Of a stretch of 64,000 nucleotides of DNA, positions 11,614 through 23,975 are shown in pieces. The position numbers were made by a program, and so were the translations under genes. Location: the NCBI RefSeq assembly GCF_017591425.1, contig NW_024466512.1, forward strand, positions 22,993,501 to 23,057,500, in the 5' to 3' direction. The stretch is from Ochotona curzoniae (taxonomy: Eukaryota > Chordata > Mammalia > Lagomorpha > Ochotonidae). Position 1 is the stretch's first letter. Each line of letters opens with the position of its first letter. Below the pieces are notes generated by a model. The model ran no database searches. It saw only the letters and a list, made by a program, of their open reading frames with translations, and had not been told where the DNA came from.

Positions 11614-11965
11614 GTGCGTGGTGGGAGAGGGAGGCACACCTATTTTCATTTTTCAGAAAACTAAATAGAATGACAAAAATGCTAATTTATTCTCTTTTGA
11701 CTCTGAAATAAAACCCAACACTAACATTTCAGCTCTGTTCAGCTTTTGCCAGTGTGGTGAGTGTGGAGGTCCTGGGGTAATAACTCGCAGGAAATGACAA
11801 AATTCCCCACTTCACATTCCTGTGCCAGTGGTGGGTTCGGCAGAGAACTAGCAGCCCTCTCCCTCCCATCCCTTTAAGCTGCTCTAGTTTTTCATTTTGC
11901 TGTAACGTATGTTACTTTCTCTAATGTTGTCCTCTGCCTTCCCTCGCCCTGGGAAGTTCTGCTAG

Positions 11966-12278
11966 GGGACCTGGCACTGTGGCGCAATGAGTTAGCTACC
12001 AGCTGCCGTTCCAGTGTCCCATGTGAGCGCCAGTTTGAGTCTTGCTCCACTTACGATCCAAGTCCCTGCTGATAAGTCTGGGAAAGCGACACAGGACTGC
12101 CCCAGTGCTTGGGCCCTGTACCCACACAGGAGACCCAGTTAAAGCTCCCAGCTTTGGCCTGGCCCAGCCTTGGCCATTGTGACCATTTGGGGGAGTGAAC
12201 CAACAGCTGAAAGAGCTCCCTTTCTCTCTTTGCCTCTGCCTTTCAAATAAATAAATATTTAAAACTAAAACAAGAAAA
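11966..12278 (+). mobile_element. C SINE, older
   Basis: GACCTGGCACTGTGGCGCAA head; TTCAAATAAATAAATATTTA tail. Confidence 0.85.
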
Positions 12279-13184
12279 GGAAGCTCTGTAAAGGGAGGGG
12301 TCTTTGCTCACCAGTAACACCCTGAGCACCTCAGGCCTGCTTAGGGCGTGGTGGGCCCTCCACATTTGGGTCCACTGACCGGGTCAGCTGGCAGGAGGCA
12401 GCACTGGTGCTCACCTCAGAGAGGGGGAGGCAGGCAGGTTCTCACAGCCTCTGACTGTGTGAGTTCAGGGCTCTGCGGGCACAGAGCTACTTGCTCCGCG
12501 CCCATCGCGGCCCCTCGTGAGTGCTGCCATTCTCCCCGGAGTGGAGTGGGAGTGTCAGCGTTGCGGTGGGAGTGGGAAGCGGGAGGGAGCGATCCTGCTG
12601 ACGCACAGGCCATGGGTTCTGGCCCAGCACACACTCACCATTGTTTTCATGAGGTGATTATCTTGGGACAAATGAGCCTGCGCCATCAGCAGAAAAAGTT
12701 GCAATGGATATGCAGAGGTATGCGGAACTCCCCAGCCTCGCGCCCAGGTCCTCCCCTTTCTAGCTGGTTCTTTCATCTCCAGCAGTGCGGAAGCTTTTTG
12801 GCTTTTCTGTCGAGTCTGAACACTAGGTGCTGTGAATGTGGTTCAGGACCGATGGGATGAACGTGAGGCCACGTTTACCTGATCACTTGCTCCGTGACGC
12901 CAGGCCCTCCCCTGGATGAACAACAATGTTTTAAAATGCAAAAAGAAAAGAAGCGCCACAACTCCACTGTGGGCTGTGCTTGAGCTGCTGCCTCAGACGT
13001 GGTCTACCCTGTGGAGACCCTTGCTGGCCTCCTCTTCGTGAGCTACTCCTTTGCTTTGGTGCTGTGCTGTTGCCACCTGCATCTCATCCAGCAGGGCCTG
13101 AGCTCTGCCGCCTGGCCCACATCTGCTCACGTGCATGGGTTTGCTTCTGTGTCCTCATTTTCCTTCTCTTTCTTCTTCCTCTTT

Positions 13185-13530
13185 TTTTAATATGTTCATT
13201 TAAAAGGCAGGGAGCAGTAGAGAGACACATGCATGCACCACACACACACTCACACACACTCACACACTCAGCTCTTGCCTGCTGTCCTGTTCCCCAAACA
13301 TCTGCAACAGATGGGTCTGGAGCAAGGTTGAAGCCAAGAACCTGGAAGTCAGTCTGGGTCTTAGTGTGGGTGACAAGGCCCCAGAGACTCAAGCCATGCC
13401 ACTCTCTTCCAGGGTCTGCATGAGCAAGAAGCCGGAGTCAGGAGTTAGAGGTGGGTGTTAAACGCAGGCACTGTTAGAAAGACAGTGGGCCTATTAACAA
13501 CTAAGTCAACTAAGTCAAATGCCTATCCCC
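13185..13530 (-). mobile_element. C SINE, old, with internal CA-rich patch
   Basis: TTCATTTAAAAGGCAGGGAG tail; a CACACACACTCACAC patch replaces part of the body near 13230. Confidence 0.6.
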
Positions 13531-13864
13531 TCCTTTTTTTTTGTAAGATTAATTTATTTTGATCAGGTAGGCAGGTCAGATTTACAGAGAGGAAAAAGAG
13601 AGAGAGAGATCTTCTGTCCACTGATCACTCCCCAAATGGCCACAATGGCTGTAGTTGAGCAAATCCGAAGCCTGGAGCCAAGGCTTTTGCATCTCCCACG
13701 AAGGTGCAGGATCCCAAGGCTTTGGGCCATCCTCTATTGCTTTCCCAGGCCATAAGCAGGGAGCTGGATGGGAAGCAGAGCAGCCAGAACTCAAACCAGC
13801 ACCCATATGGGAGCCTGGCACTTGCAAGGTGAGGATTTAGCCATTGAGCCATTGCATTGGGTCC
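13531..13864 (-). mobile_element. C SINE
   Basis: T-run then AGATTTACAGAGAGGAAAAA; head end CATTGCATTGGGTCC. Confidence 0.85.
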
Positions 13865-14148
13865 TTCTATTCTAATTGAATGAGTTTCTTTCTTATAATA
13901 ATAATGGCAATAACTATATTAAGTGTAAATATTTCTTCTTTACATTTTACCGGGTTTCACTAAGTCAACTCAAGTGAAAGGAAATGTTTATATAACAAGA
14001 ATAATAAAGTACCAACCGCAACTGATAGTAGCCGTTAATCATATTAAATGCATTGTCTCAACACTTTTAAAACCTATGAAATTGATTTCTATATTCTGTC
14101 TCTGTGTACCATTTTAAGACCTTCTGGTCCTACTAGGTTTTTGTTGCT

Positions 14149-14486
14149 TTTTTTTTTTAAAGATTTATTTATTTATTTATTGGAAAGTCAGATATACAGA
14201 GAGGAGGAGAGACAGAGAGGAAGATCTTCCGTCCGATGGTTCACTCCCCAAGTGGCTGCAGTGGCTGGAGCTGAGCCAATCTGAAATCAGGAGCCAGGAG
14301 CCTCTTGCGGGTCTCCCACACAAGTACAGGGTCGCAAGGCATTGAGCCGTCCTCGCCTGCTTTCCCAGGCCACAAGCAGGGAGCTGGAAGGGACATGGAG
14401 CTGCCAGGATTAGAACCGGCACCCATTTGGGATCATGGCGTGTTCAAGATGAGAACTTTAGCTGCTAGACCAGGCCTCCAGGCCCC
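14149..14486 (-). mobile_element. C SINE, young
   Basis: Full length with TTATTGGAAAGTCAGATATA tail side; close to the consensus. Confidence 0.9.
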
Positions 14487-14496
14487 TGCTGTTGTT

Positions 14497-14790
14497 TTTA
14501 AGACCTATTTATTTATTTTGATAGTGAGAGAGAGAGAGAGATGGACAGATTTTTTATCCACTGGTTTATTTCCCGGATGTCTGCAATAGCCAACGCTGGG
14601 TTGATCTGAAGCCCCTAGCCAGGAGCCTCATCCCAGTCTCATTCATATGCAGGGACCCAAGCACTCTGCTTTTCCCAGGCAAATTGGCAGAGAGCTGGCT
14701 GGAAGTGCAGCAGCTGGGACTTGACCGAGAGCTGAATTGGGATGCTGGTGTCAAAGGTAGCATCTAACCTGCTGTGTTCATGTGTTTCTT
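14497..14790 (-). mobile_element. C SINE, older, back to back with the previous copy
   Basis: ATTTTGATAGTGAGAGAGAG; ATCTAACCTGCTGTG head end. Confidence 0.7.
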
Positions 14791-15690
14791 AAATGACTTG
14801 GCAGTTAAAATGAAAGTGTGTGCAGTGCATGAGTTGGAGAGACTGGTCATTGATCTGTAGACTCTTACATTTTGGGTGTTTTCAAGAGCTTTCTCATGCC
14901 CTTTGATCTGTTGGCTCACTCCAGGGAGGTGCCCAGGGACCATTTAAGAGGGGCTTTCCTTCGGAAGAAGGGAAGATCAGAGAAGAAGTAAGGAGGCATT
15001 TGATGATTTCTGAGTATGTGGCAGGGTGAGGAGAGTGCCCAGGCTGTCTCTCTTAGCCAGTGCCTGTTGCTTTAAGGATTGCTGGGGCTCAGTGCTGGAA
15101 CCTTCCTGTTATCCTTTTATCTGTAGAGCTGCTTAACTGGGAATTAACCTAGGATTTCTGGGAGGAGTAGACTCCTGGGGTCCTACCCACTGGCATGGCA
15201 CTGCGGAGTTCTCTTGGACCCTGTGGGATATACTGCCACTACCAGATGCCCACTTGGTCTCACCTGTTCTTTCTGCTGCCAGTATTTAGATGCCGTTCAG
15301 GGATTATAATTTCTGGACCACTGGTAGACATGGAATCTAACTTTTTTCTTTTCATTTGACTGCCTTGACCTGGTAGTAAACTGATGGATAATTCTGTGAT
15401 GTACTGAGACAATGTCAAAGTAAAAAGCATGAAGATTGCTAAAGCATGATGTTACCCTGGAATGAATTTGTTTAATGATTTGAAGATGACAGGACTGAAG
15501 CGCCTCAATGCCAATTTTAAAATCTGGTTTTAAAGCCAAATGGTTAATTAACCAAAGCTAAAAATTTAGCAGAAAAAGACAGGCAATACATTTATTATAA
15601 TCTTGTGTATGCTTTATACTGAAGGCTAATTGGTTAGTTTAAGTAAGAAATTTTGCTTTGTGTAAGAACATTGATAAGATATTGATGAGA

Positions 15691-16001
15691 GGGCCCGGCG
15701 CGGTGGCGCAAGTGGTTAAGGTCCTCGCCTTGCATGCCCGCCCGGGATCCCATATGGGTGCCGGTTCTAATCCTGGCAGCCCCGCTTCCCATCCAGCTCC
15801 CTGCTTGTGACGGCCCAAAGCTTTGGGACCCTGCACCCATGTGGGAGACCTGGAAGAGGCTCCTGGCTTTGGATCGGCATAGCATCGGCCGTTGCGCTCA
15901 CTTGGGGAGTGAATCATTGGATGGAAGATCTTCCTCTCTGTCTCTCCTCTCTGTATATCTGCCTTTCCAATAAAAATAAAATAAATCTTAAAAAAAAAAG
16001 G
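15691..16001 (+). mobile_element. C SINE, young, GCGCAAGTGG subfamily
   Basis: Head GGGCCCGGCGCGGTGGCGC, duplication ATATTGATGAGA / GTATTGATGAGA. Lacks about 20 bp in the middle (GCTTGTGACGGCCC in place of the longer consensus). Confidence 0.92.
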
Positions 16002-16140
16002 TATTGATGAGAATTGTGTTATAGTAATTCTGCATTTGGTATCAACTTGTGGATCTAATGTGTTAATAGATTCCTTGAAAGTTTGATAATATTAAATTAA
16101 TGAATTTTCTTACATTGGATGTCACCAATGTGTTTAGTTA

Positions 16141-16476
16141 TTTATTTATTTATTTATTAAGATTTATTTATTTTTATTGCAAAGTCAGATAGATATACAG
16201 AGAGGAGAGACAGAGAGGAAGATCCTCTGTCTGATGATTCACTCCCCAAGTGAGCGCAACGGCCGGTGCTGTGCCTCTCCGAAGCCAGGAGCCAGGAACT
16301 TCCTCCAGGTCTCCCACACGGGTGCAGGATCCCAAAGCATTGGGCCGTCCCTGACTACTTTCCCAGGCCACAAGCAGGGAGCTGGATGGGAAGTGGAGCT
16401 GCTGGGATTAAAACCGGTGCCCATGTGGGATCCCGGTGCGTTCAAGGTGAGGACTTTAGCCACGCCTCTGGGCCTT
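16141..16476 (-). mobile_element. C SINE, young
   Basis: Duplication CACCAATGTGTT / TACCAATGTGTT. Confidence 0.9.
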
Positions 16477-16575
16477 ACCAATGTGTTCAAACTTTATTAT
16501 TATATTCCACAAATGGGATTCAGACTTGGTCAATATTCTCTTCTTATGACTCCAAATTCTTAAACATTAATTGTT

Positions 16576-16875
16576 ATTTTTTTTTAAATAGTTTTTTGGA
16601 AGGCAGAGTTGGAAAGACAGGGATCTTCCTTTGCTGATTCACAAAGGCCAGGACAGCTGGGACTGGACCCGGCTGAAGCCAGGAGCCTGGATCTCTATCT
16701 AGTCTCCCTTGTGAGTGGCAGGGGCCTGGCTTCTTTGGCCGTTATCTGCTGTTTTCCTAGTTGCATTAGCAGGGAGCTAAATCAGAAGTGGAGCAGTTGG
16801 GACTTAGCTGGCACTCACAGACGATACTGATGTCACAGGTAGTCACTTGGCATGCTGCACCACAACACTGGCCCA
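16576..16875 (-). mobile_element. C SINE, old
   Basis: T-run, AAGGCAGAGTTGGAAAGACA; head end CACCACAACACTGGCCC. Confidence 0.7.
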
Positions 16876-17036
16876 AAAACTTACTTATTGTTCACAGTAA
16901 AACATTAATCAGAAGTTTGCTAGCTTACTAATTGTTCTTCTTTGCAAGTGATTAGTAAACAGTAAAAATAAGCACTTCTTGTTCATACCTGATGACATGT
17001 GGCAGTAGTACCTATGTGTATAAGAGGTAATGAATT

Positions 17037-17368
17037 GGGCCCGGTGGTGTGGCCTAGCAGCTAAAGTCCTCACCTTGAACGCTCCGGGATCCCATATGGG
17101 CGCCGGTTCTAATCCTGGCAGCTCCACTTCCCATCCAGCTCCCTGCTTGTGGCCTAGGAAAGCAGTCAAGGACAGTCCGAAGGCTTGGGATCCTGCACCT
17201 GCGTGGGAGACCTGGAAGAAGCTCCTGGCTTCAGACTGGCTCAGCTCCAGCCGCTGCAGCCACTTGGAGAGTGAACCATCGGGAGGGAAGATCTTCCTCT
17301 CTGTCTCTCCTTCGCTCTGTATATCTGACTTTGTAATAAAAATAAAAATAAATCTTAAAAAAAAAGAG
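17037..17368 (+). mobile_element. C SINE, young, GGTGTGGCCTAGCAG subfamily
   Basis: Full length; duplication AGAGGTAATGAA on both sides. Confidence 0.92.
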
Positions 17369-17684
17369 GTAATGAAATTGAAAAGCAGTCTGTAGATGTA
17401 ATGAGATTGTATTATAGTCATGTGTGTTGTGGTGCCGCGCTATCCTTTGTCCTTAAGGGAACAGTCGTTCTGGTGTGTTTCAGTTCTGCTTTTGAATATG
17501 ATGCCCTTCCTGTGAGCAGAGGGAAAAACAAATGCCAAGGTATCTGTACCCTTGCAGAGAGCTGCCATTGTTGTGGACAGGTTGGAGCTAGAGGGCTGTG
17601 GTTCGAGGTGCTTCCTACAGGTAGAGAGCAGGGCGGCGTTAATGAACTTGAAGAAGTGGAAAAGGATGATATTTTTGTCTTTAT

Positions 17685-17988
17685 CTTTTTTAAAAAAAGA
17701 TTTATTTGAAAGGCAGAATGACAGAGGGAGAGATCCATTTTCTTTTCATTCCCAAATACCCGTAACAGTTGGGACTAGATCAGACTGAAGCCAGGAGCCA
17801 AAAACTCCATCTGAGTCTCCCATGTGGGTGGTGGGAATCTGAGTGCTTGGGCCGTCGTCAGCTGCCGTTCCAGGCTTATTAGCAGAAAGCTGGATTGTGG
17901 ACTGGACTGAAATTGTCACTTTGACATGGTAAGTGGGCATCATCCCAAGGGGTAGGTTAGTCCAAATGTGCCACAACACACGCCCCAA
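17685..17988 (-). mobile_element. C SINE, old
   Basis: GATTTATTTGAAAGGCAGAA tail; GCCACAACACACGCCCC head end. Confidence 0.75.
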
Positions 17989-18467
17989 GATTTTTCTTCC
18001 AAAGAGATTATCCTAGCTGCAGTGTTGAATATGGGACCAAAGATGAGGCTAGTGGGTCACCTTTTAGGAGTTGCCCCAAAGAACATCCATCGTTGATGGA
18101 TGCATTTAAAAGGTTTGTAAACATGGCAGTGTTTTTCCTAGAAGTATGGGATATGTTTTAGAAAAGTGAATAAGTTCACTTTTATCCCTGGGAGACATTT
18201 GGCAAAGGTTTTCTTGGATCCATATGCAGGCATCTCTTTCATAAACTGCTGCCAAGTCTGTGGGTTGTTGTGAACACAGAGCTCTTTGGAGTGGAGCAGG
18301 ATGTCAGTTGCTTTGTCCTTGTGACCAGCAGCCACAGTCACCCCTCCCCCTTGGGACGGTGGCAGTTTTGAGAAGTTGGCTCCTCCCAGAACTTGCTGCC
18401 TCATCTGTATTGTTTATATTAGAGTTGGTCTAGGCAGTGATAGTCTTCCTCCTCCTCTTCCTCTTGC

Positions 18468-18690
18468 CATTTGCATTAAGTGTTTTACCCACATGATGTC
18501 AAATTGAATCCTCATAACCCCCCCATGAGGTCACATGTAGTATTTTTCATTTACACATGATGAGACTAAGGCTGAGAGAGGCTTAAGTCACTTGCTGGAA
18601 GTCACTTAGCTTTACAGCCGACAGAGTGGAAATTAGAACAAGTTCTCCGAGGTTGGAGTCTGAACTCTTAACTAGCATGTAGGTGGTAGT
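18468..18690 (-). mobile_element. MIR SINE
   Basis: AAGTGTTTTACCCACATG, AATTGAATCCTCATAACC, GATGAGACTAAGGCTGAGAG and CTTAAGTCACTTGCTGG reproduce the antisense MIR core in order. Confidence 0.85.
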
Positions 18691-18827
18691 TCTTTGAGAT
18701 AGTTGTTTTTCTTTAATTTTTTTAATACGGCTTTGCACGATGTATGATTTCTCTTTTGAAATTGATTCTGTTACAAAGCTCTACCCTTCCAGTGTCATTT
18801 CCCTCCATCAGGAAACTGTGCTACCTA

Positions 18828-19180
18828 CCTGCCCCCCAGCCTGCCCGCCATCCTACCCCCCAGCCTGCCCCCCAGCCTGCCCCCCAGCCTGCCCCCCAGC
18901 CTGCCCCTCAGCCTGCCCCCCCAGCCTGACCCCCAGCCTGCCCCCCTGCCTGACCCCCAGCCTGCCCCTTAGCCTGCCCCTTAGCCTGCCCCCCAGCCTG
19001 CCCCCCAGCCTGCCCCCAGCCTGCCCCCAGCCTGACCTCCAGCCTGACCTCCAGCCTGCCCCCAGCCTGCCCCTCAGCCTGCCCCCCAGCCTGCCCCCAG
19101 CCTGCCCCCCAGCCTGCCCCCCAGCCTGCCCTCCAGCCTGCCCCCCAGCCTGCCCCCCAGCTTGCCCCCCCCCAGCCTGT
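18828..19180. repeat. Minisatellite, 12-bp unit CCCCCAGCCTGC, about 29 units
   Basis: Units of 11-13 bp with variants such as CCCCTTAGCCTG and CCTCCAGCCTGA. Because most units are 12 bp, long spurious frames (CPPA repeats on +, GGQA repeats on -) cross it. The minus strand is a chain of four-to-five-G runs. Located in intron 1. Confidence 0.95.
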
Positions 19181-19970
19181 AGCAAGGATATACAAAAGTA
19201 AAAACCATTTACCAGAATGTGGAGTGTGGGAAGAGCTTCAGGGCAGAAGTGGGGCATGAGGGCAGAGTAGGAAGCTCACTGAAAACACAGTATTTACATA
19301 TGCATTCACTATTTTGCTGATAGTCAGAGATCTCTAAAATGGGAGAAACATTCACTTCTAAAACATGAGGCAATTCACATACCATGAAATTCACATGTGA
19401 CAGGCAAAGCTTTGGGTGTTTTTCCCTCAGCTTAGTACAGGAATAAAAAGCCAGGAATTGGTTGCAGACAGAGAAGTTGTATTTGCAAAATGAACAGACA
19501 AAGGTGGCAAGAAGGAAGGGGAGGGCACCTCCTTGGAGGGATCCGGGACATGGGGTGCTTCTTCAGAGACACAAAAGGCTTTGCAAAGCGTCTTGGGGTT
19601 TTAAGGGTTCCCTGACCCCTCCCCGTCTAGGCAGGCGTCTGCAGGGAAATCGTTCCCCATTGGTGGTCTCTCAGCCAGTTAGGAAAACACTGGATAATTC
19701 TTGTGCTGCCTGCATGAAGGTGTGGCCAAGATTTTAGCAGGCTTGGACAGTCTTAATTGTTGCTGATTGTGGGACCTTGTCCTCTCCCCTTAAGAAATTC
19801 ACTACCCCCCCCATAAATATTATATATTATACATATATAAAAGAAGAAAACAAGAAATTCGCCAGCAGTCACTACCCACTGCCTTTTCCTGAGATGCTCA
19901 TTTTCAAAGCTATTAAATAAAATTATAATTGGGCAGTATTTATCCACTATTCTCCTCTTGCTATATATAT

Positions 19971-20297
19971 TTTTTAAAGATTTATTTTTATTTTTTTTTT
20001 ATTGGAAAGGCGGATATACAGAGAGGAGAGACACAGAGGAAGATCTTCCGTCCGATGATTCACTCCCCAAGTGAGCGCAACGGCCGATGCTATGCCAATC
20101 CGAAGCCAGGAGCCTCTTCCGGGTCTCCCACACGGGTGCAGGGTCCCAGAGCTTTGGGCCGTCCTTGACTGCTTTCCCGGGCCACAGGCAGGGAGCTGGA
20201 AGGGAAGTGGGGCTGCCGGGATAGAACTGGCACCCATTTGGGATCCCGGGCGTGCAAGGCGAGGACCTTAACCACTTGCACCACCGCGCTGGGCCCT
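19971..20297 (-). mobile_element. C SINE, young, GCGCAAGTGG subfamily
   Basis: Full length, close to consensus; CTATATATATTTT / CTATATTTTTTA flanks. Confidence 0.9.
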
Positions 20298-20301
20298 ATA
20301 T

Positions 20302-20535
20302 TTTTTATTTGAAGGATTTATTTGCAGATTTACAGAGAGAAGAACTAGAGAAGGTCTTCTGTCCCCCAGTTCACCCCCCAAATGGCCATAATGGCCAGAG
20401 AAGGCTGAAGCCAGGAGCCAGGGCCCTTTTCTGGGTCTCCCACATGGGTTACAGGACTCACCAACTGGTACCCATATGGGATGCTGGTGCTTGCAGTTGG
20501 GGGAATTAGTCAGTTGAACTGTCGTGCCACCCTCT
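20302..20535 (-). mobile_element. C SINE, old, shortened
   Basis: GATTTGCAGATTT-like tail side and CCATATGGGATGCTGGTGCT; middle missing. Confidence 0.65.
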
Positions 20536-20542
20536 CTCCTCT

Positions 20543-20800
20543 CTTTCAAAACTGTTTATGTACTTGAGAGACAAATAAAGTTCTCGTGTAGTGGTTTATT
20601 TCTCAAATGGGCGCAAAGGCTGGGCTTGGGCCAGACTGACACAGCGAGTCAGCAATTAAATCCAGGTCTCCCACATGGGTGGGTGGGAGGAACCCAGTCA
20701 TTTGAGCCATCAGCACTGCCTCCCAGGGCTGGCACTGGGGTCGGGAGAAGGAGCCAGGCTGGACCCTCGGTACTGCCACGTGGGACATGGTTGATTTCTT
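20543..20800 (-). mobile_element. C SINE, old, partial
   Basis: TTTATTTCTCAAATGGGCGC and CCAGGTCTCCCACATGGGTG; both ends eroded. Confidence 0.5.
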
Positions 20801-21064
20801 CACTCAAGGCCAAATGCCTGCCCCTTGTCCTGTCTGTGATGCAGGCAGCTGCTGTGTGTAGGACTTCCAGCTGTGAAGTGCATGCATTAACACCCTTAAA
20901 TTCTGCTACAACCCTGCGATGGCATTCTGTTATTAAATACATTTTAATGGTGTGGAAATTCTGGCCCAGTCCTGTTACACTCTTACGAAGGGTGGCACCA
21001 GAGTAGAAGTCCAGGCAATCTGGCTGTGAATTTAAGTACACAGTTCAAGCTGATCATGTTTCTA

Positions 21065-21378
21065 TTTGAAAATGATAGGAAGACCTAGAAGACACCAGGC
21101 CAGGTGAAGGAATGCAGCCCCAAGGACCACATACTGAATGATTCCATTCATGTTGAATGTCTGGAGTAGGTCCATGTAGAGAGAAGGAGGCCTAGTGTTT
21201 GCCTAAGGCTGGAGTGGAGAGGGGCCGTGGGGCAGCAGGTGTGGGACTTGTGCATGAGGTGTTGAAGTGTTCTATAGTTGTTCGTGGTAATGGGCACAAC
21301 ACTGGGAACATGGTTTAAAAAAAATACCTTGGAAATGGATGAGTTATACACTATGTGAATCACATCTCAGTGAACTTT
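21065..21378 (+). mobile_element. Old LINE-1 (L1M-type) 3' UTR
   Basis: ACATACTGAATGATTCCATT, TAGTGTTTGCCTAAGGCTGG and a terminal ACTATGTGAATCACATCTCA follow the order of the ancient mammalian L1M 3' end. The right end is cut by the SINE at 21379. Confidence 0.7.
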
Positions 21379-21713
21379 TTTTTTTTTTTAAGATTTACTC
21401 ATTTTCTTGGGAAGTCAGATATACAGAGAGGAGGAGAGACAGAGAGGAAGATCTTCCATCCGATGATTCACTCACCAAGTGGTCACAACAGCTGGAACTG
21501 AGCCAATCCGAAGCCAGGAGCCAGGAACTTCTTTCCAGGTCTCCCATGCGTGAACACGGTCCCAAGGCTTTGGGCTGTCCTTGACTGCTTTTCCAGGCCA
21601 CAGGCAGGGAGCTGGACGGGAAATAGAGCAGCTGGAACATGAACCAGCGCCCATATGGGATCCTGGTGTTTGCAAGGTGAGAACTTTAGCTACTAGGTTA
21701 CTGCCCCAGGCCC
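21379..21713 (-). mobile_element. C SINE, young, inserted at the end of an L1M copy
   Basis: T13 run, GGGAAGTCAGATATACAGAG; head end CTGCCCCAGGCCCC. Confidence 0.88.
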
Positions 21714-21988
21714 CAACATGTTTTTTTTTTAAAAATGATTTGACAGGCTAGTGCGATGGTATAGTAGAAAGTTTCTTCCAAGCAAGTCACATGGCCAAGT
21801 CCAACCAGAATGTAATAGGGAAATACACTGCTCACAGTGAGCGGCCCTGCAGTCACACACTGCTGTGAGAGAGTAAAGTATGTGTTATAAGGTAGGAAAT
21901 GGCTGAGCAAGGTGGGCATGCAGGAGTGAAGACACATGGTGTGGGAATGGCTCGGAGTTGCCAGGGCATGCTGAGATACCGCTAGAGC

Positions 21989-22110
21989 AGCCCGTGAGTC
22001 CCAGCCCGTGAGTCCCAGCCCGTGAGTCCCAGCCCGTGAGCCCCAGCCCGTGAGTCCCAGCCCGTGAGTCCCAGCCCGTGAGTCCCAGCCCGTGAGTCCC
22101 AGCCCGTGCC
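21989..22110. repeat. Minisatellite, 14-bp unit GTGAGTCCCAGCCC, 8.5 units
   Basis: Eight nearly perfect units; one has GTGAGCC. Each unit contains GTGAGT, the core of a 5' splice site, on the transcribed-sense strand of intron 1. Confidence 0.95.
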
Positions 22111-22884
22111 TTGCTGCTCTTAGGCTGGTTCTAGCTCAACAGTGCTAGTATAAATTTTAATTCACAGCACCTCGGTGTGAAGGCACTGACTATTCATCTA
22201 AGTCATATTTCACCTGTTGTAAGCTTTCCTCTATTTGGCCGTCGGAAAACTTAATTTTAGGCATCACTGGAGCCTGTCTTCCCCATGCGTGGTGGGATCG
22301 TAAATATTCTTAGGTCTATATGATGCTAGAAAACTGGAAGAAGGGTTCTTGTCTCGGGGTATGGAGGCTGCCTCCTAATTTTATAGTAGAAAACTGCCAT
22401 TCATGTGTACAGAAATTTCATAGAATACAGCAAAGAAGTGTTGCAGTCTGTGAACCCGTAAGTATACAATGAAGCGTTTGCAAATTAAAAAGGCTGTGAA
22501 ATGCTCTACCTGGGACACAGCAACTGGTACTGGATCTATGCAGTCTCCTACTTAAGGTGATCAACGTAGCATTTTTCAGCTTCCTAATGGTGTGAAAGCT
22601 CCATTCACTCAGGAGAACCCATGCCTAGGGTTTTTTTTTTTCCCCCCAGACTCATGATATGTGGTGTGATACCCTCTTGCAGCATTGGGCCACAGCAGGG
22701 AGCTGCACCTGCCGGTCAGCTGTGCAGTTGTGAGGGCGAATGGCCAGTACTGTGCAGTGTCCTGCAGGCCACAATGGTCAGAGGAGGAGGTGTCTTAAGT
22801 ATTTCAACTTCCTGTGGGTTTATTAGGATGCAATCATTCTAAGAAATTTAAGACTGTAGAACATATATTAGGTGATGACTTTTA

Positions 22885-23045
22885 TTTTTTTTAATAAGTT
22901 TTTTTGAAAGAAGTAATTTGATAGAAAAGGAGTGAGCTTTGTTTTCTGGGCTGAGTTTGGGGTGAGTCAAGGTTGGGAGCTGGAAACTCAGGGACTCCCA
23001 TGTAGGTGCAGAAACCTAAGTTCTCGCGCCATTACCTGCTTCCTC
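22885..23045 (-). mobile_element. C SINE, old, partial
   Basis: AATAAGTTTTTTTGAAAGAA; GACTCCCATGTAGGTGCAG. Head missing. Confidence 0.5.
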
Positions 23046-23056
23046 CAAGAATCTGT

Positions 23057-23242
23057 TTTTATTTTTTTTTAAAAGATTGATTTATTTTTATTGGAAAGGC
23101 AGATATACAGAGAGGAAGATCTTCCGTCCGATGATTCATTCTCCCAGTGAGCGCAATGGCTGGAATTAGAACTGGTGCTCATATGGGATCTTGGTGCATT
23201 CAAGGTGAGGACTTTAGCCACTAGGCCACCATGCTGGACCCC
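23057..23242 (-). mobile_element. C SINE, young, with about 140-bp internal deletion
   Basis: Tail and head intact; the body jumps from AGTGAGCGCAATGGCTGG to AATTAGAACTGGTGC. Confidence 0.88.
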
Positions 23243-23315
23243 TCCTTTTGTCTTTTCCCAGTTTGATTTCATAAATATATTGCCCTCAGATTCATGAGTT
23301 TCCATGTGCATTTGT

Positions 23316-23620
23316 TCTTTTTAACATTTCATTCATTTCAGAAGCAAAGAGAGATTGAGAGAGAGCTTTCATCTGCGGTTTATTCCTTAGTATCCATAGC
23401 AACTAGAGCTGGGCCAGGCCTAAGCTAGGAGCTCAGAACTTCATCCACGTTTCTTAGGTGGTAGGGACCCAGCTTACCTGGGCCGTCACCTGCTGCCTGT
23501 GGTGCCGATAGCAGGAAGCTGAGGTTGAAGTGGAGCCAGGACCCAAACTCTCGGTATTCAGAGAGGGGATGTAAATATCCCAACTAGTGTCTTGACTTTT
23601 GTGCCAAATGTCTGGCCCCA
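23316..23620 (-). mobile_element. C SINE, old
   Basis: AGAGAGATTGAGAGAGAGCT; GTGCCAAATGTCTGGCCCC. Confidence 0.7.
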
Positions 23621-23975
23621 AAATTCAGCTTGAAACAGTCATGATCATTTTGACACGTTCCCCATCAACTATTTTCTAACTTGCTTTTGTGAGAAGCCAC
23701 TGTCCTTCACATTGTGACACTGTTGATCCCTGGCGTGTTCCACAGTTATCACTAGTGGTGGAAATAATAAAGTAGATCAGGATTTTCCCTGCAATAACAT
23801 CGGCTTTCCGCACTGATACATCTGTGCACTGTGTCAAATATGCGAAAAGTATGTTTCGCTTGTCTGGGCGGGGACAGGGTTTAAACCTCCTATTTCAGAA
23901 CAGCAAATCCTCAGGGACACCAGCTCAGGGCTAAGGAATCAGCCGTTCACTGCATTTCCCCTGTGTTGACTATTC

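Noticed and set aside
15691..16001. tRNA-like heads of the C SINEs as tRNA genes
   Set aside because: They only retain Pol III A/B-box-like parts and lack a cloverleaf with an anticodon arm; all are part of dispersed SINE copies.
18740..19257. 153-codon and 134-codon frames of CPPA / GGQA repeats
   Set aside because: They are the 12-bp minisatellite read in frame, not proteins.
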